Source: Trichosporon coremiiforme (taxonomy: Eukaryota > Basidiomycota > Tremellomycetes > Trichosporonales > Trichosporonaceae). Taken from it: a stretch of DNA of 64,000 nucleotides. Below, one piece after another: positions 12,301 to 22,927 of this stretch. The stretch lies in NCBI GenBank assembly GCA_039545355.1, contig BCJJ01000005.1:1849447-1913446 (forward strand), read 5' to 3'. How positions within the stretch are numbered: the stretch's first letter is position 1; each line of letters begins with the position of its first letter. The notes under the pieces are model-generated. The model did not search any database. It saw nothing but the letters and a program-made list of their open reading frames with translations, and was not told the origin of the DNA. The position numbers and the translations under genes are program-made.

Positions 12301-13970
12301 ACTCCTGATGCCCGGCATGTCCATGATCTCGGGTGCCTTTAAGCGCAAGACCCAGAAGTTTAACGCTAAGAGCGCTGGAGTCACGTCCACCATGCTGATC
12401 ATGGCGATCATTGGAACGCTGACCCCGACTATGTTCTACCAGACGTATGGCTCCTTCCAGATCCACTGTGAAGGCTGTCCAGAGCCGGACAACGGGAACA
12501 AGACGACTTCGGCTGCTCCCAACCTGGCCCAGCCGTTCGACAAGTCCTGGGAGTGTGACCGGTGCTACTACACTCACCCCGAGCCGACAACGGACCCCTT
12601 CTACCAGTCCCAGGTCAAGAATCTTATGTACGCCTGCGCGTTCATTCTCCTCTTGGTGAGTTCACTACAGCGCGCCGCTTAACTGACGTCCAGTCGTATC
12701 TCATCGGTCTGTGGTTCTCTCTCCGCACGCACGCTTCTCAGATCTGGCAGAACCCTCAGCAGGTCATGGTCAAAGAGGACCTCCCTCACCAGCACCGCGC
12801 TGCCCTGGCGCGCATCACTCCTGCTGCGGTCATGAACCCTATCCTTCCCGTCAGCAAGCCGCCGTCCATCAAGGACCGCCGCACTTCAGACGCTCGTCCG
12901 ACCCCGTCTCCGCGCCGCAGCAATCTCTCGGCCCGCTCGCTCTCACCACATGCCACACCGACTCCTGCCAACCCCTTCCCGTCTCACCAATTCCAGCAGC
13001 CGCCTCTGCCATCTTGGCATCAGCAGCATGGCCAGCACAGTCAGCATGACCAGCAGCAGCACCAGCAGCAGCATCCGGTTGATGTTTCCGCTGAGAACGG
13101 CTTCCCGCCTAGAACTGGCTACACTCCGTTCCTGCAGTCGATCCAGCAGAAGTCATCCGGCATAATCGACAATATGCCGCCGCTTCCTGCCACGCTGACC
13201 AGCGAGGATGTCCGCACTGCTCTGCACACGCTCGCGACTGTTACTGCTCTGCATGACCGGAAGAAGCCCGAGGAGGAAGAGGAGTCGCACGGCGGACACG
13301 AGGCGCCGTCCTGGACCCGTTTCACGAGTGCTGCCGTCCTGCTGGTCTGTACCCTTCTCTACGCTGGCATTGCCGGTAAGTTACAATTCCTGGCCAGGTG
13401 TCTGACTGACCACAGAAATCCTGGTCGACGTGGTCGACGTTGTCCTGAAGGGTAGCGGCGTCGACGAGAAGTTCCTTGGCCTGACGTTGTTCGCGCTCGT
13501 ACCCAACACGACTGAGTTCATGAACGCCATCTCGTTCGCGATGAACGGCAACATCTCTCTCAGTATGGAGATCGGTTCCGCGTACGCTCTGCAGGTTTGT
13601 CTGCTCCAGATCCCCGCCATGGTTGCCTTTAGTGCAGTCTACAACCCGTCCAAGGTGGGCGACGACGTTGATACCTTCACGTAAGTTGTTAGAACCGCTC
13701 CTGTCAACTGACAACAGGCTGATCTTCCCTCGCTGGGACGTCATCGCGATTATCCTCGCCATCTTCCTGCTGACGTACACGTACATCGAGGCGCGGTCGA
13801 ACTACCACCGCGGCTCGATGCTCGTACTCGCGTACATCGTACTCGTGCTTGGCTTCTACTTTGCGCCTGCGCCCGTTGAGTCACAGGATCCGAGCGTCGT
13901 CGTGGGCCACGACTCGATCGAGGGCTTCGCGATGTCGGCGTCCGTCGCCATATCGCGGCTCTGGGTCTGA
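9302..13970 (+). CDS. VNX1: Vacuolar cation/H+ exchanger, VNX1-like (CaCA family)
   Basis: Large membrane antiporter of the Ca2+/cation exchanger family. Yeast Vnx1 exchanges Na+/K+ for H+ at the vacuole. The first about 500 residues are Ser/Pro/Arg-rich and disordered, with an acidic run of Asp/Glu near 10,725-10,830. They are followed by a conserved DAINIEHPFGLPIWKPALY region (from 10,888) and at least 11 hydrophobic segments. Both alpha-repeats are present: GAVINATFGSIIEIVLYAIA and FALVPNTTEFMNAISFA, each with the acidic residue expected in the ion site. Clear introns lie at 10,850-10,887 and near 12,656, 13,377 and 13,681; the first probably spans 9563-9600. A Gln/His-rich loop sits near 13,010-13,080. 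The protein is far longer than yeast Vnx1 (908 aa) because of the N-terminus and loops. Which cation it carries cannot be read from sequence. Confidence 0.85.
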
Positions 13971-14509
13971 GCGGTTGCGGTCTTAACACAAACTTAATCA
14001 CTACATTCTGTTACGATCTGAACTGTTATTCCTCTGTTTTTCCACACCACACATCCAATCACCATTTGTTGTCCCCTCGTTCGCAATCAAGTCCCATTTC
14101 CCATTCCCATTCCCATTTCCGCATTCCCAATCCCAATTCCATTTCCATTCCAACGCCCCATCCCACCATGTCACGATCGTTATGAGGTTGCATGGTCAAT
14201 CGCATTCACATACCCACGTTCATAAGACCTAATGAATCATGAAGTACACTTAGCACGGAACGACGCATAGGATATGGGGCTGATACTAACTAGACCGCTC
14301 CCCATCAGCTTGTGAGACGCCAGCGTTCTTGCTGGTCCAGTCCGTTTCGAACCTTTCTCTCATCGCGCTTGTTCGATCCCTGCGATGATTCCTGATGACC
14401 ACAGCTGTGCGCCCTTCACAGTGAATCGCAATCGTGCCGATAGAGACGAGTATAAGAGGGCTCCTGCCCCGATCGCCGCCAGCGGCACACTGAGAAGTCA
14501 GTCGCGTCG
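13971..14509. other. Intergenic region VNX1 / tRNA-Gly
   Basis: Contains the 3' end of the exchanger gene and the pyrimidine-rich low-complexity tract described separately. No gene is supported between it and the tRNA. Confidence 0.45.
14086..14152. repeat. Pyrimidine-rich imperfect TTCCCA repeat
   Basis: A run of imperfect 5-7 nt units (CCCATT, TTCCCA, TTTCCA) lies in the 3' flank of the exchanger gene. It is low-complexity DNA of the kind that expands by slippage. It is not a telomeric repeat. Confidence 0.6.
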
Positions 14510-14581
14510 ATCGCGTTGGTCTAGTGGCTATGATTCAACCTTCCCAAGGTTGAGAGAGGGGTTCGATTCCCCTACGCGATA
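14510..14581 (+). tRNA. tRNA-Gly(CCC)
   Basis: The 72-nt sequence folds as a cloverleaf. Acceptor strands ATCGCGT (14510-14516) and ACGCGAT (14574-14580) pair fully, with discriminator A at 14581. The D arm contains the A-box-like TGGTCTAGTGGCTATGAT. The anticodon stem CAACC/GGTTG encloses loop TTCCCAA, giving anticodon CCC, which reads GGG. The T arm AGGGG-TTCGATT-CCCCT contains the B box. A run of five T starts three bases after the end (14584) and is a plausible RNA polymerase III terminator. No intron is seen. Confidence 0.9.
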
Positions 14582-14583
14582 GC

Positions 14584-14588
14584 TTTTT
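14584..14588 (+). terminator. Pol III oligo-T terminator
   Basis: TTTTT immediately downstream of the tRNA-Gly gene, the usual stop signal for RNA polymerase III. Confidence 0.7.
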
Positions 14589-14912
14589 GAGTCCCTTCTC
14601 TGCAGGTCTGTGCGCGGGAAGCGTGCTCGCTGGTCGGTAGCCCGGTTGTTCGGTGAGGCACATGGGGTGGGAAGTGGGCGCAGGTGGGCGTGTCATGCGG
14701 ACGTGGGCGGTGGAGGTGGGGCCCCCGCCTAATCTGCTTCCGTCCTGATGAGGATGGCGGGCTGATGCGAGGAAATCAACAAAAATGCTCCCGCCCAGCC
14801 CAGCCAGTTGAGCGCGTCAGCGCGCCGCACGTAATGTCTGGACGACTGGACGCGTCCAGGTTCGAGGTGAGGTCAACATTGTTTTCGTCCACCACCAGCT
14901 ATCTACGGCAAC
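14589..14912. other. Intergenic region tRNA-Gly / PRI2
   Basis: GC-rich, with G-rich runs around 14,640-14,720. It presumably contains the PRI2 promoter. No gene or repeat is supported. Confidence 0.4.
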
Positions 14913-16535
14913 ATGTTCCGACCAACGACACGACACAACATCCCCGCGACACCTGCGCATGGCGATGTCAAGGTGCACAAGAAGGGAGGCGCGACCAACG
15001 GGCGGTATCCGCATCGGTTAAACTTGTACGTACTCCTCATTGTCGTGACGTCGAGTTTGGCTACACGGCGTCGCCTCACGTCGCGGCGTCAGCCCCTCGC
15101 GTTGTTCGGAGATCCGGCTGACCCCAGCTACACCCAACCCCCGCTTCTGGACATCACTCTGGACGAGTTTGAGCTGAGCGCGCTCGCCCGTCTCCGCGTC
15201 CTCTCGCACCTCGAGGCGCTGCAGCACCGCAACTTCCCCCCTGCGCAATTCCAGCAAGCCCTGGCGACATACACGAAGGAGCACCTCCCGCTCGCAAGCA
15301 ACACGGCGCGATCAGCGGATCATGAGGCGGAGCGCCGGCGCGACGAGATCGGGCACTGGGTTCTGCGGCTCGCCTTTGCGCGCTCCCCGGAGCTCAGGGC
15401 ACGTTTTGTGCGTGCCGAGACGGCGCTGTTCAAACACCGGTTCGAGGGTGACGATGCGGCCGAGCGCGCCGCGTTTCTGTCCGACCTGAGGCTGGACTGG
15501 GTCATGGTCGGGGCGGAGGAGAAGGCGAGGCTCGGCAAAGAGTTGATGAGCTGTCTCTGGGGCAAGGAGAGGCAGATGGACCTCAAGGACCTCGAGTGGT
15601 TCAAGGTGCCGTGGACGCAGGTCCCGGACCTGGTCGCGACGCGCAAGGTGTACGTTGCCGGCGGCACCGCGTACGTTCCCCAGAGTTTACAGATTGCGCT
15701 CGTGCTGCAGGCGTTCGCGAGCCGGCTCGAGGCCGCGCTCGAGCTCACGTCGCGGCACATCCCGAGACTGGACGAGGACGACCGCCTCGGCCCCGTCGTA
15801 GAGCACCTCGCGTCGAGCTTCATGGCCGGTCTCGCTGGGTCGGACTACGTCAGCAACGGCGAAGCAGCAGTCACGGCCGAGATGGTGGACGGGCTGTCCC
15901 GGCACTTCCCGCCCTGCATGCTCAACCTGTACCTGCACCTGAAGAGTGCGCATCACCTGAAGCACTTCGGGCGTCTGCAGCTCGGTCTCTTCCTGAAGGG
16001 TGTCGGCTTGCCGCTTGAGGAGGCGCTCATCTTCTGGCGGCGCGCGTACGCTCCCGCGATCAGCGACGACAAGTTCAACAAGGAGTACCGGTACAACATC
16101 CGCCACAGCTATGGACAGGAAGGAAAGCGCGCAAACTATCCGCCCAAGAACTGCCAGCAGATCCTGACCCAGAACCAACCGGGCACGCAGGATAACCACG
16201 GCTGTCCGTTCCGGCACTTCTCGACGGATAATCTGACCCAGTTCCTCGTCACAAACTACAAGCTCGACAGGGGAAGTCCCGAGATGAGAGAGATCATGGA
16301 CTCGGTCAAGAAGAATCACTACCATGTCGCGTGCACTAGGTTGTTCGAGGTCACCCACGGCGTCAAGAAGGGAGACGGTATCGGGAACGGAGAGAGCGTA
16401 AGCCACCCGAACAAGTACACGGACCGGAGTCGCGAGATCGAGAAGTGAGTACCAGCTAGCGTGCACATGGCTTGAAGCTGACGGAACAGGGAGAAGCTCG
16501 AGAAGATTAAGGGCGAGGACGTCGAGATGAGCTAG
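14913..16535 (+). CDS. PRI2: DNA primase large subunit
   Basis: Regulatory subunit of the primase in the DNA polymerase alpha-primase complex, which makes RNA primers at origins and on the lagging strand. Exons 14913-15025, 15128-16444 and 16490-16535 join in phase. The first junction restores RLNFYTQPPLLDITLDEFE, the conserved family start. The C-terminal iron-sulfur domain shows its four cysteines in PPCMLNLYLH, PPKNCQQIL, HGCPFRHF and YHVACTRLFE. SYGQEGKR and FRHFSTDNL are typical primase-L blocks. The length, about 490 residues, is near that of other fungal Pri2 proteins. The first intron is 102 nt and has no in-frame stop, so unspliced mRNA would stay open (see findings). The gene converges on GLE1, with 180 bp between the stop codons. 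Confidence 0.93.
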
Positions 16536-16715
16536 AGGGACTTGTACACTGTAGTTGGCGTAGGTAGGTAGCGTGCATGCAATCGCACTGCATAGATCCA
16601 TGTAATACAATGACTGGAACATGGCCGCGCGCATGGCGCGAAAGAGGGTACAGGGGATGATAAGAATGAAAATGAAGGTGGCGCGTGATGCTGCAAGTCA
16701 CTGTCGCCTCAGCCC

Positions 16716-18892
16716 CTATCCCCACTTCAACCCGCTCGGCTCGGTGAGACTCTTCTTGTCCCATCCGTCCAGAAGGAGCTCCAGCCGCGCTCTACTGGCC
16801 TCGCTGTCTCCCGGAATGCGTCCGTTGTCCGACGCCGTGCGGATCGCCTGCTTCAGCTTTTCCGTCTGGCGGTGGTACTTGAGCAGAGTGAAGCCTGCCA
16901 TGTCGAGGAGCACGCAGAGGAGGTGCGCCGAAGGCGGGAGGGCGGATGTGTTCCCGCGCAGCAGGGACGCGATCCACGTCCATGCCGCCGGCTGCCGGAG
17001 GATTGAAGGCACAAGGTCGCACAGCTGTTTCGGGTTCGGCTGGTCCGAGAGCGTCGGCGCGATGCTCTGGTACGGCACGGCGAGGATGGCAAAGTACAGC
17101 GTGCAGATACCGCCCTGGCGCGCGATGTAGTCCGCCATTGACTCGTCGGCCCCGCGCCCGGTCGACTTCTCGTATTCCTCGCGCGGCTGGCCCTCCGTCC
17201 GCTGCGGGAAGTAGGGAATGACCCACGGCGACTTCTTCACAAGACGCGCGGTGAGCACATCCGCGAGCGCGCCGTGGCCGCGCATGATGAGCCCGAACAC
17301 GATGCGCGCCAGAGGGAAGGCCGCGTCCGCCTTCGCGCTGACCTCGTTCTCGGCCTGCTTGATCAGACTCTTCGAGATGTGAGAGAGCATATAGCCGTAT
17401 TGTGGGCTAGAGAGGTTCTCCAGCACAGTTGGCTGCGACACGGACGGCGCAGAAGGGAGCTGGGACACGAGAATGTCGTGGATGTCTTTCGTCTGTCACG
17501 TCAGCTGTTGAATCGCAGAAACAGTCTTTAGCTGGACTCACCACTCGGACGATCGACTCCTGCGTGTTGATCACCTGTCCAACGCCGCGGGTGATGAGGC
17601 GCATGCTCTGGCGCAGGCTGTTCTTCATCGCCCGGTCGCCCTTGACGACGTTGATGACCTGCTCCTTGATTCCTCGCTGGACGTTGACCCATTTCTTCCA
17701 TTCGTCGACGGCGCGCGTGCCGGCAGCCTGCTCAGCAGCCTTAGATTGAGCATCCTTTGCCTCAGCAGCCTTGCGATCTTCCTCCTCCTTTGCCGCCTTC
17801 TCCTTCGCTGTGGCCTCGGCGGCCTCCTTCTCCGCCTTCTCCTTGGCCGCCTTCTCGGCCTCGGCCTTGCGCGCGAGGGCAGCCTTCTCCTCCGCAGCGA
17901 TGCGCGCGGCTTCCTCCTCCTTGAACCGTCGAGCCTCGGCAGCGGCGGCGGCGAGCTTCTCGGCCAGCTGTCGCTCAGCTTCCTTGATGGCAGCGTCTAC
18001 GTCCTGCTTGTTAGTTCAGATCTTGCTATTCGAAACTTACAGTCCAGAGCTTTTGCTCACGTTCGTGGAATCGCTTGGACGTGTCCTGCTCCTCCTGTGT
18101 TTGGCGAAGTGCGAGACCCTCCATCATCCGCTGCAGCTCATCCGCTTCGCGACTCCTTTTGCCCTGCGCCGCCATCTCCATCTCATGTCGGACATTGCGG
18201 TCAATCTCCTGGAGGCGTTTCTTCTGCAGCGCCGCATTCCGGTGCCCTTCCCGGAAGGCTTCTTCCTCTGTTGATTTCATCCAGGATGCAAACTCGCTTG
18301 GCGTGTCGTCCTTAATGAGATCTCGCATGGTCGGCTCCCACCGGTAGCTGGAGCGCAGCGGGGGCAGTCGAGGTCTTGACTTGGACTTTGACTTGGAGGG
18401 ACTAGAGGAGGATGACGGTTGCGTGTGGCGCGTGGATGATGGCTTTGGTGGCGACGACGGAGCCTTCGCTTTCCCCTTGTGCTTGCTCTGGGGCGTGCGG
18501 GGGCTGCGTGTCAGCGTGGCACAGTGCAGATCACTTGTCAGGCAGCACCCAGGTGTAACTGCCGAGTGGAACACTAACGGCTCGCGCCAGGGCAGCGACG
18601 AGGAGGCAACAAGCACGTCGCCGACCTCGTCTTCAGAGTCGAGGTCTGGGTAGACGAACGAGTCGTCCTCCGAGTCGCTCGATAATAGCATGTCGCGGAT
18701 GCTCTGCCCCAGCTTTGTCCTTCTTCGCCTGGGAATTGATCAGCACGTCTATCCGCGCAGCGCGCTTTGTGTGTCTCACCTCGACAAATCCGGTACCCAG
18801 CCGCTCAGGTCGTCATCACTTGACGAGTACAGGTCCATGTCCACAACATAGTCTAGCTCCTCCTCTGCGGGGTCCGGAATGGCGAAACGCAT
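16716..18892 (-). CDS. GLE1: mRNA export factor GLE1
   Basis: Nuclear-pore mRNA export factor that, with inositol hexakisphosphate, activates the DEAD-box helicase Dbp5. From MRFAIPDPAEEELDYVVDMD (start 18892), the N-terminus is acidic and Ser/Pro-rich. It is followed by a long Ala/Glu/Lys coiled coil (about 17,730-18,290) typical of Gle1. The conserved C-terminal helical domain starts near WKKWVNVQRGIKEQVINVVK and runs through FPLARIVFGLIMRGHGALAD and ADYIARQGGICTLYFAILAV to LLDGWDKKSL. Short introns occur near 17,495-17,541, 18,004-18,040, 18,500-18,575 and 18,728-18,780. The stop lies close to the PRI2 stop. Family assignment rests on the C-terminal domain and the layout; the N-terminal exon borders are less certain. 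Confidence 0.88.
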
Positions 18893-19218
18893 GTTGAAGG
18901 TAGTCAACGAGCAACTGAACGTCGCAGAAACTCCTTCAGGGCGTCGATCGGGTCACAGCAAGCTGGGGATGGGGTTATCGTGCGAATAATGAGTTGCCGC
19001 ACTACGCCTTCATCAACCACACACAACAATGTTCTTGTGTGCTTACGTAACACCACGTGGTTGTCCAATGATGCCCAGCTTTGAGATCTGCAGACAACGG
19101 CTATGTGTCGGCTCGAAGGCAATGTAGCTGCAGCAATGCGCAAGAGTTCAACATCGCATAGCATACTGATACATGCACAACAGGTGCGCCTCTACTATAT
19201 AAAACCACAGGGTGCTTC
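18893..19218. other. Intergenic region GLE1 / POB3
   Basis: The GLE1 promoter side and the POB3 3' end meet here, since both genes run on the minus strand. A TATATAA-like string occurs at about 19,196 but is some 300 bp from the GLE1 start, so its role is doubtful. No gene is seen. Confidence 0.4.
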
Positions 19219-21180
19219 TTAGTCCACGTCCATCTTCGACTTCTTCTTCGATGGGCCCTCGCCGTCGGAATCGGCCGCCTTCTTTTTCTTCTTGTTCGCC
19301 TTGGCCTCCTGCTTTTTCCTGAGCTCCTCCATCATGGGATCTGACGCGTCCGAAGCAAAACCGCTGTCCTCATCATCCGAGTCGGACTCGGACGGCGAGC
19401 CACCGTCAGAGGATTCCTCCATGAAGTCCTCGTCCTCAGACTCATCATCATCGTCGACAGGGCGGCGGACGGCAGCCTTGTCTCCCTTCTTCTTCTTCTT
19501 GCGTCCCTCGTCCTCAGAGTTGATCGAGACGTCGTCATCGTCGTCCGAGTCGAGGTCCATGACGGCGTCGACGTCCATGACATCGTCGATCTCGTTCTTG
19601 AGCCGCACGTTCTTGCTCGCGAGGAACTGGGAGATGGGACCAGCCTCCTCCTTGCTGATGGCACTGAACACGGTGGGGACGGTACCCGTCTTAGAGGTAA
19701 CGCGCATGTCGAAGGTACGGGCAGACGCGACTCCACCGCCGACACGAGAGAACGAGATGCTCTCCGTCTTGCTGAAGTCGATGAGGATGGGCTGCTTGGC
19801 GATGAAGATGAGACCCTTCTCCAGGAAGTAGAGCTCTCCCTGGACGGCCTTGACGTTGGCCTTGATGCCGTTGACACCCTGGGCGTTGCGGAAGTTGCCA
19901 GGAGGCGTGACCTTCTTGCCAGTCAAGGATTTGAGAACACGCGAGATGACCTGGAAGGTCGGAGCCTCGTACTTCTTCTGAAGGTCCGGGTACTTGGCGA
20001 TCTCCTCGTCGTCGAGGTTGAGCTCGGCATCGACCTCCTCGTCCTTCGGCCACTGGGCGACAAGGAAGGGGTAGCGGGTTGCACCCTGACGGATGGGAGG
20101 GTCGAGGCCGAGAACGAGCTGAATGTGAAGGTCGTCGAGCTTAGGGAGGAGGAAGATGCGGTTGATAGAGCTGAAGGGCACGCGGTAGTCGGTAGACTTT
20201 CCAAGCAGGCGGAGCGACTCGTGGAAGAACTCGAGCGAGAAACGACCACGGGGCGTGAGAACAAGCACCTCCTCGAAGACAACAATAGAGTCTCCGACAG
20301 CGGCGCCGATGTCGGCCTTGTCCTTGATCATGTTGTGCATCGCCTCAGCGGCGCTGATCTCGTTACCCTCCTCGTCAACATCGGTCTCAGGCTCCTCGTC
20401 GCTGCCGGCGTCGCTTCCCTTCGGCTTCTTGCTCTTGCCGGGCACGTAGAAGCGGATCTCGACGAGTTCGTCCGGGTCGCGCGCGTTGTTTCCGTCGAAC
20501 GTCTTCGGCATAAACTCAATAGAAACCTCGTTCTTGCCCGCGATGTTCGAATTCGCGACCTGCGACAACGGGAGCTCGAAGGCAGTCTTGTGCTGGACCT
20601 CAAAGGCAAGGTCGTTGTCTGCTGTTAGCTGGAGAGCCAGAAGTTCTGAGCTTACTTTGCACAGTCGCCTTGCCCCAGTTCCATCCTTTCAAGCTCGTGT
20701 CGCGGTGCTCGACCTTGACGCTGAAGTACTCCTCGAGCGTACGCTTGACCTTCTCAAACTCCTGCGACAGGTTAGCCGGAGTGGCGTTACTAACTTACCT
20801 CGCGCTTGAAGCCATCAAACGTGACTCGTGGCTGGTCGGGTATCCTCATCGACAGCCTCAGCTGGAAGTTGCGGGCGACACTGCCAGTCAGCTGTTGTTG
20901 TTTACGTCATCGCGCCGCGGGACGTACCGCATCCAGACCGCGCCACGGACGTCGGCTCCGTTGAACGTCGTGGGCGTGTTGTTCTCATCCTTGTAAGACT
21001 TCCATCCGAATCCGGCGGGATTGAAGCGGAGTTCTGTAACGTCAGCTAAATGGCCCACACACTCGTCCCGTCGCTCAATTCAACTCACTTCCGAGCTCGC
21101 TCGAATCGCCGATGAAAACTGCAGTTAGCTATGCTCCTAAGAACCTTGAGCTCACTGTTATCAAAGGTGACGTGGGACAT
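19219..21180 (-). CDS. POB3: FACT histone chaperone subunit Pob3/SSRP1
   Basis: Subunit of FACT, which with Spt16 loosens and rebuilds nucleosomes during transcription and replication. The start MSHVTFDN (21180) is followed by several very short exons up to about 20,640, then one long exon to the stop. Blocks recognised: IRFYVPGKSKKPKGSD, FEEVLVLTPRGRFSLEFFHE, PFSSINRIFLLPKLDDLHIQ, LVLGLDPPIRQGATRYPFLV and the tandem-PH region with ELYFLEKGLIFIAKQP. The C-terminus is a Lys-rich and Asp/Glu/Ser-rich tail ending KKKSKMDVD. There is no HMG box, as in other fungal Pob3 proteins and unlike animal SSRP1. The gene is divergent from SRP14, with 245 bp between the starts. Confidence 0.93.
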
Positions 21181-21425
21181 CTTGAACCCTTGACACTAGT
21201 TGTGAGAGCGCCGAGGAGCTGCAAGACGAGGAAGACGGGGGACAATCGTAAATTAGGTGAGTGACGCTTGAATGTTGTAGCCACACGCGTAGGGCGCGTC
21301 AACCCTGATAACGCACGACGGCTCCCACGTCATAACGATTTGCTTCCGCTCGCGAGCACTGGCAACAGCAGTGACGACAGCAAAGTCGCCTGAGCAGCAG
21401 ACGGAACTCATCATCCACGAAAACA

Positions 21426-22534
21426 ATGCCGACAGAACTCGTCACGCCGGAGATCTTCCTGGCGCGCCTGACGCAGGCGTTCGAGAAGCCGGATGCGGGA
21501 GCTGTGTGGCTCAATGCGAAGCGGTGTAAGTTTCCTAACGCGGGTGCGGCGAGCGGCGAAGGGCCCCCGCGACTGGCAACGACTCCGACAAGCCGACAAG
21601 GCGACGAGCTGGCATGCAGAGAAGGATGGATTCGCACAAACGGGGACTTTCTTGGGATTAAGAACGAGGCTTGCAGGCTGGAGTTGCAAGGAGTCTGGGC
21701 TTTGCATTACCCAGCCGTCGATTGAAGTCAAGGTCATCCTTCCTCCCGGTGCTCATGTCTTCCTCCGAAGCTGCAGCCGCTCACGAGATTCACTCGCCAG
21801 ATCTGGTCTGGTTCGCTTCTCGCGTCTGCCTTCCTTTGGCCGCCCGCTGCTTCAACTGTGACAGCTGAATGTGTGACGCCCTATCAGCTAACGTCAGACA
21901 CGTATGACGGTGCTGATGCTGCGATGTCGGGTGACGAGGACGAGCACGATGTGCTCTTGCGCGCGGTTCAGGGCGAGGACAAGTTCAGCATGAGGGTGAG
22001 TTTTGTTGCTGCTCGCAACAGAGCGTTAGCATGACCGCGAGCTGTCCTGATTTCTCCTATTTCCCAACCCCATGCCCATCAGCCTCCAACGAGCTGCCTC
22101 CTATGAGCTGTCATGTTGGCAGTTCTGGTGATTCGATTGGCTTGTGATGACATGATGAGAGTGCTCTGGGTCGTCATAGAAGTCCGGCGATGCCTACTTA
22201 GACTGTTGCAGCTAACCCCTCACCTTCTTCACCAGCTAACATGCAGATTCAACCTGCCCAGCTCCCGCTCTTCCACCAGACTTACGGCGCACTCCTCAAG
22301 GCCCAGATGGGCGGCAAGATGCGCAAGCGTGACAAAAAGCGCGAGCGCGCGCGCGCCGAAGCGCAGGCCAAGCGGCGGAAGGAGGTGTACGTCGACGTGG
22401 CTGTGACTGGCGCGAAGCGAGGCGCGGGCCGCCGCCAGAGGCAAAGGAAGGCGGCCGCCCAGGCTAAGAAGGAGAGGCAGAGGGAGGAGATTGAGGTCAG
22501 GGAGGAGAGGCGGAAGGCTGAGGCGCGCGACTAG
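21426..22534 (+). CDS. SRP14: Signal recognition particle subunit SRP14
   Basis: Alu-domain protein of the SRP, which slows translation while secretory chains are delivered to the ER. Exons 21426-21525, 21898-21995 and 22247-22534 join in phase and give 161 residues. Exon 1 starts MPTELVTPEIFLARLTQAFE and ends GAVWLNAKR. The junction restores the conserved KRYTYDG. Exon 3 starts IQPAQLPLFHQTYGALLKAQ, followed by GGKMRKRDKKRERARAEAQA. The basic tail is longer than in mammals and is almost entirely Arg/Lys/Ala/Glu. Introns of 372 and 251 nt are unusually long here. The assignment is supported by conserved blocks at both ends of the domain. Confidence 0.9.
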
Positions 22535-22927
22535 GATCCTAGGTCATGTATATTGTACACACGTTGGCGTCGTTGTCAAACGAGGCTCAAGTTTAGGTGT
22601 AGCTCATGGTGTCTTGTATTGTGCATATTCGGCCTAGAGGGACAACGTACAACGTAAAAAAGCATGAGGATTGGACAACAAGAAAGTGAGAAGTGGTGGG
22701 GAGAGCGATCTATTTCCTATTTCTGTCGTTTGGTGACTGTTGACTTGGACTGTGGAACTGTGCTGGTGGATGGAGTGCAGGCTGCGGCGCGTTTGAATGG
22801 GGTGCTGGAATCGAATGCTGGAGTACGGATGGATAGATTTGATGTTTGCTTGCTTTGAAAATTACAATGCTACTTCTTCCTCGTCTCATTCGTCACATTT
22901 CTGTTTCTGGCTCGCCATTACGCTCGT
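22535..22927. other. Intergenic region SRP14 / Atg1-like remnant
   Basis: AT-richer than the surroundings. It holds the SRP14 3' flank. No gene is seen. Confidence 0.4.

Noticed and set aside
11033..12577. Long antisense open frame (514 codons) on the minus strand
   Set aside because: It lies fully opposite the exchanger gene. It arises from codon bias in GC-rich coding DNA and has no motifs.
14086..14152. Telomere-like repeat
   Set aside because: Units are irregular 5-7 nt pyrimidine words and do not match the fungal TTAGGG-type repeat. It is internal and low-complexity.
21996..22246. Box C/D snoRNA in the second SRP14 intron
   Set aside because: GATGATG-like strings are present but a matching D box near the 3' side and terminal pairing are missing.
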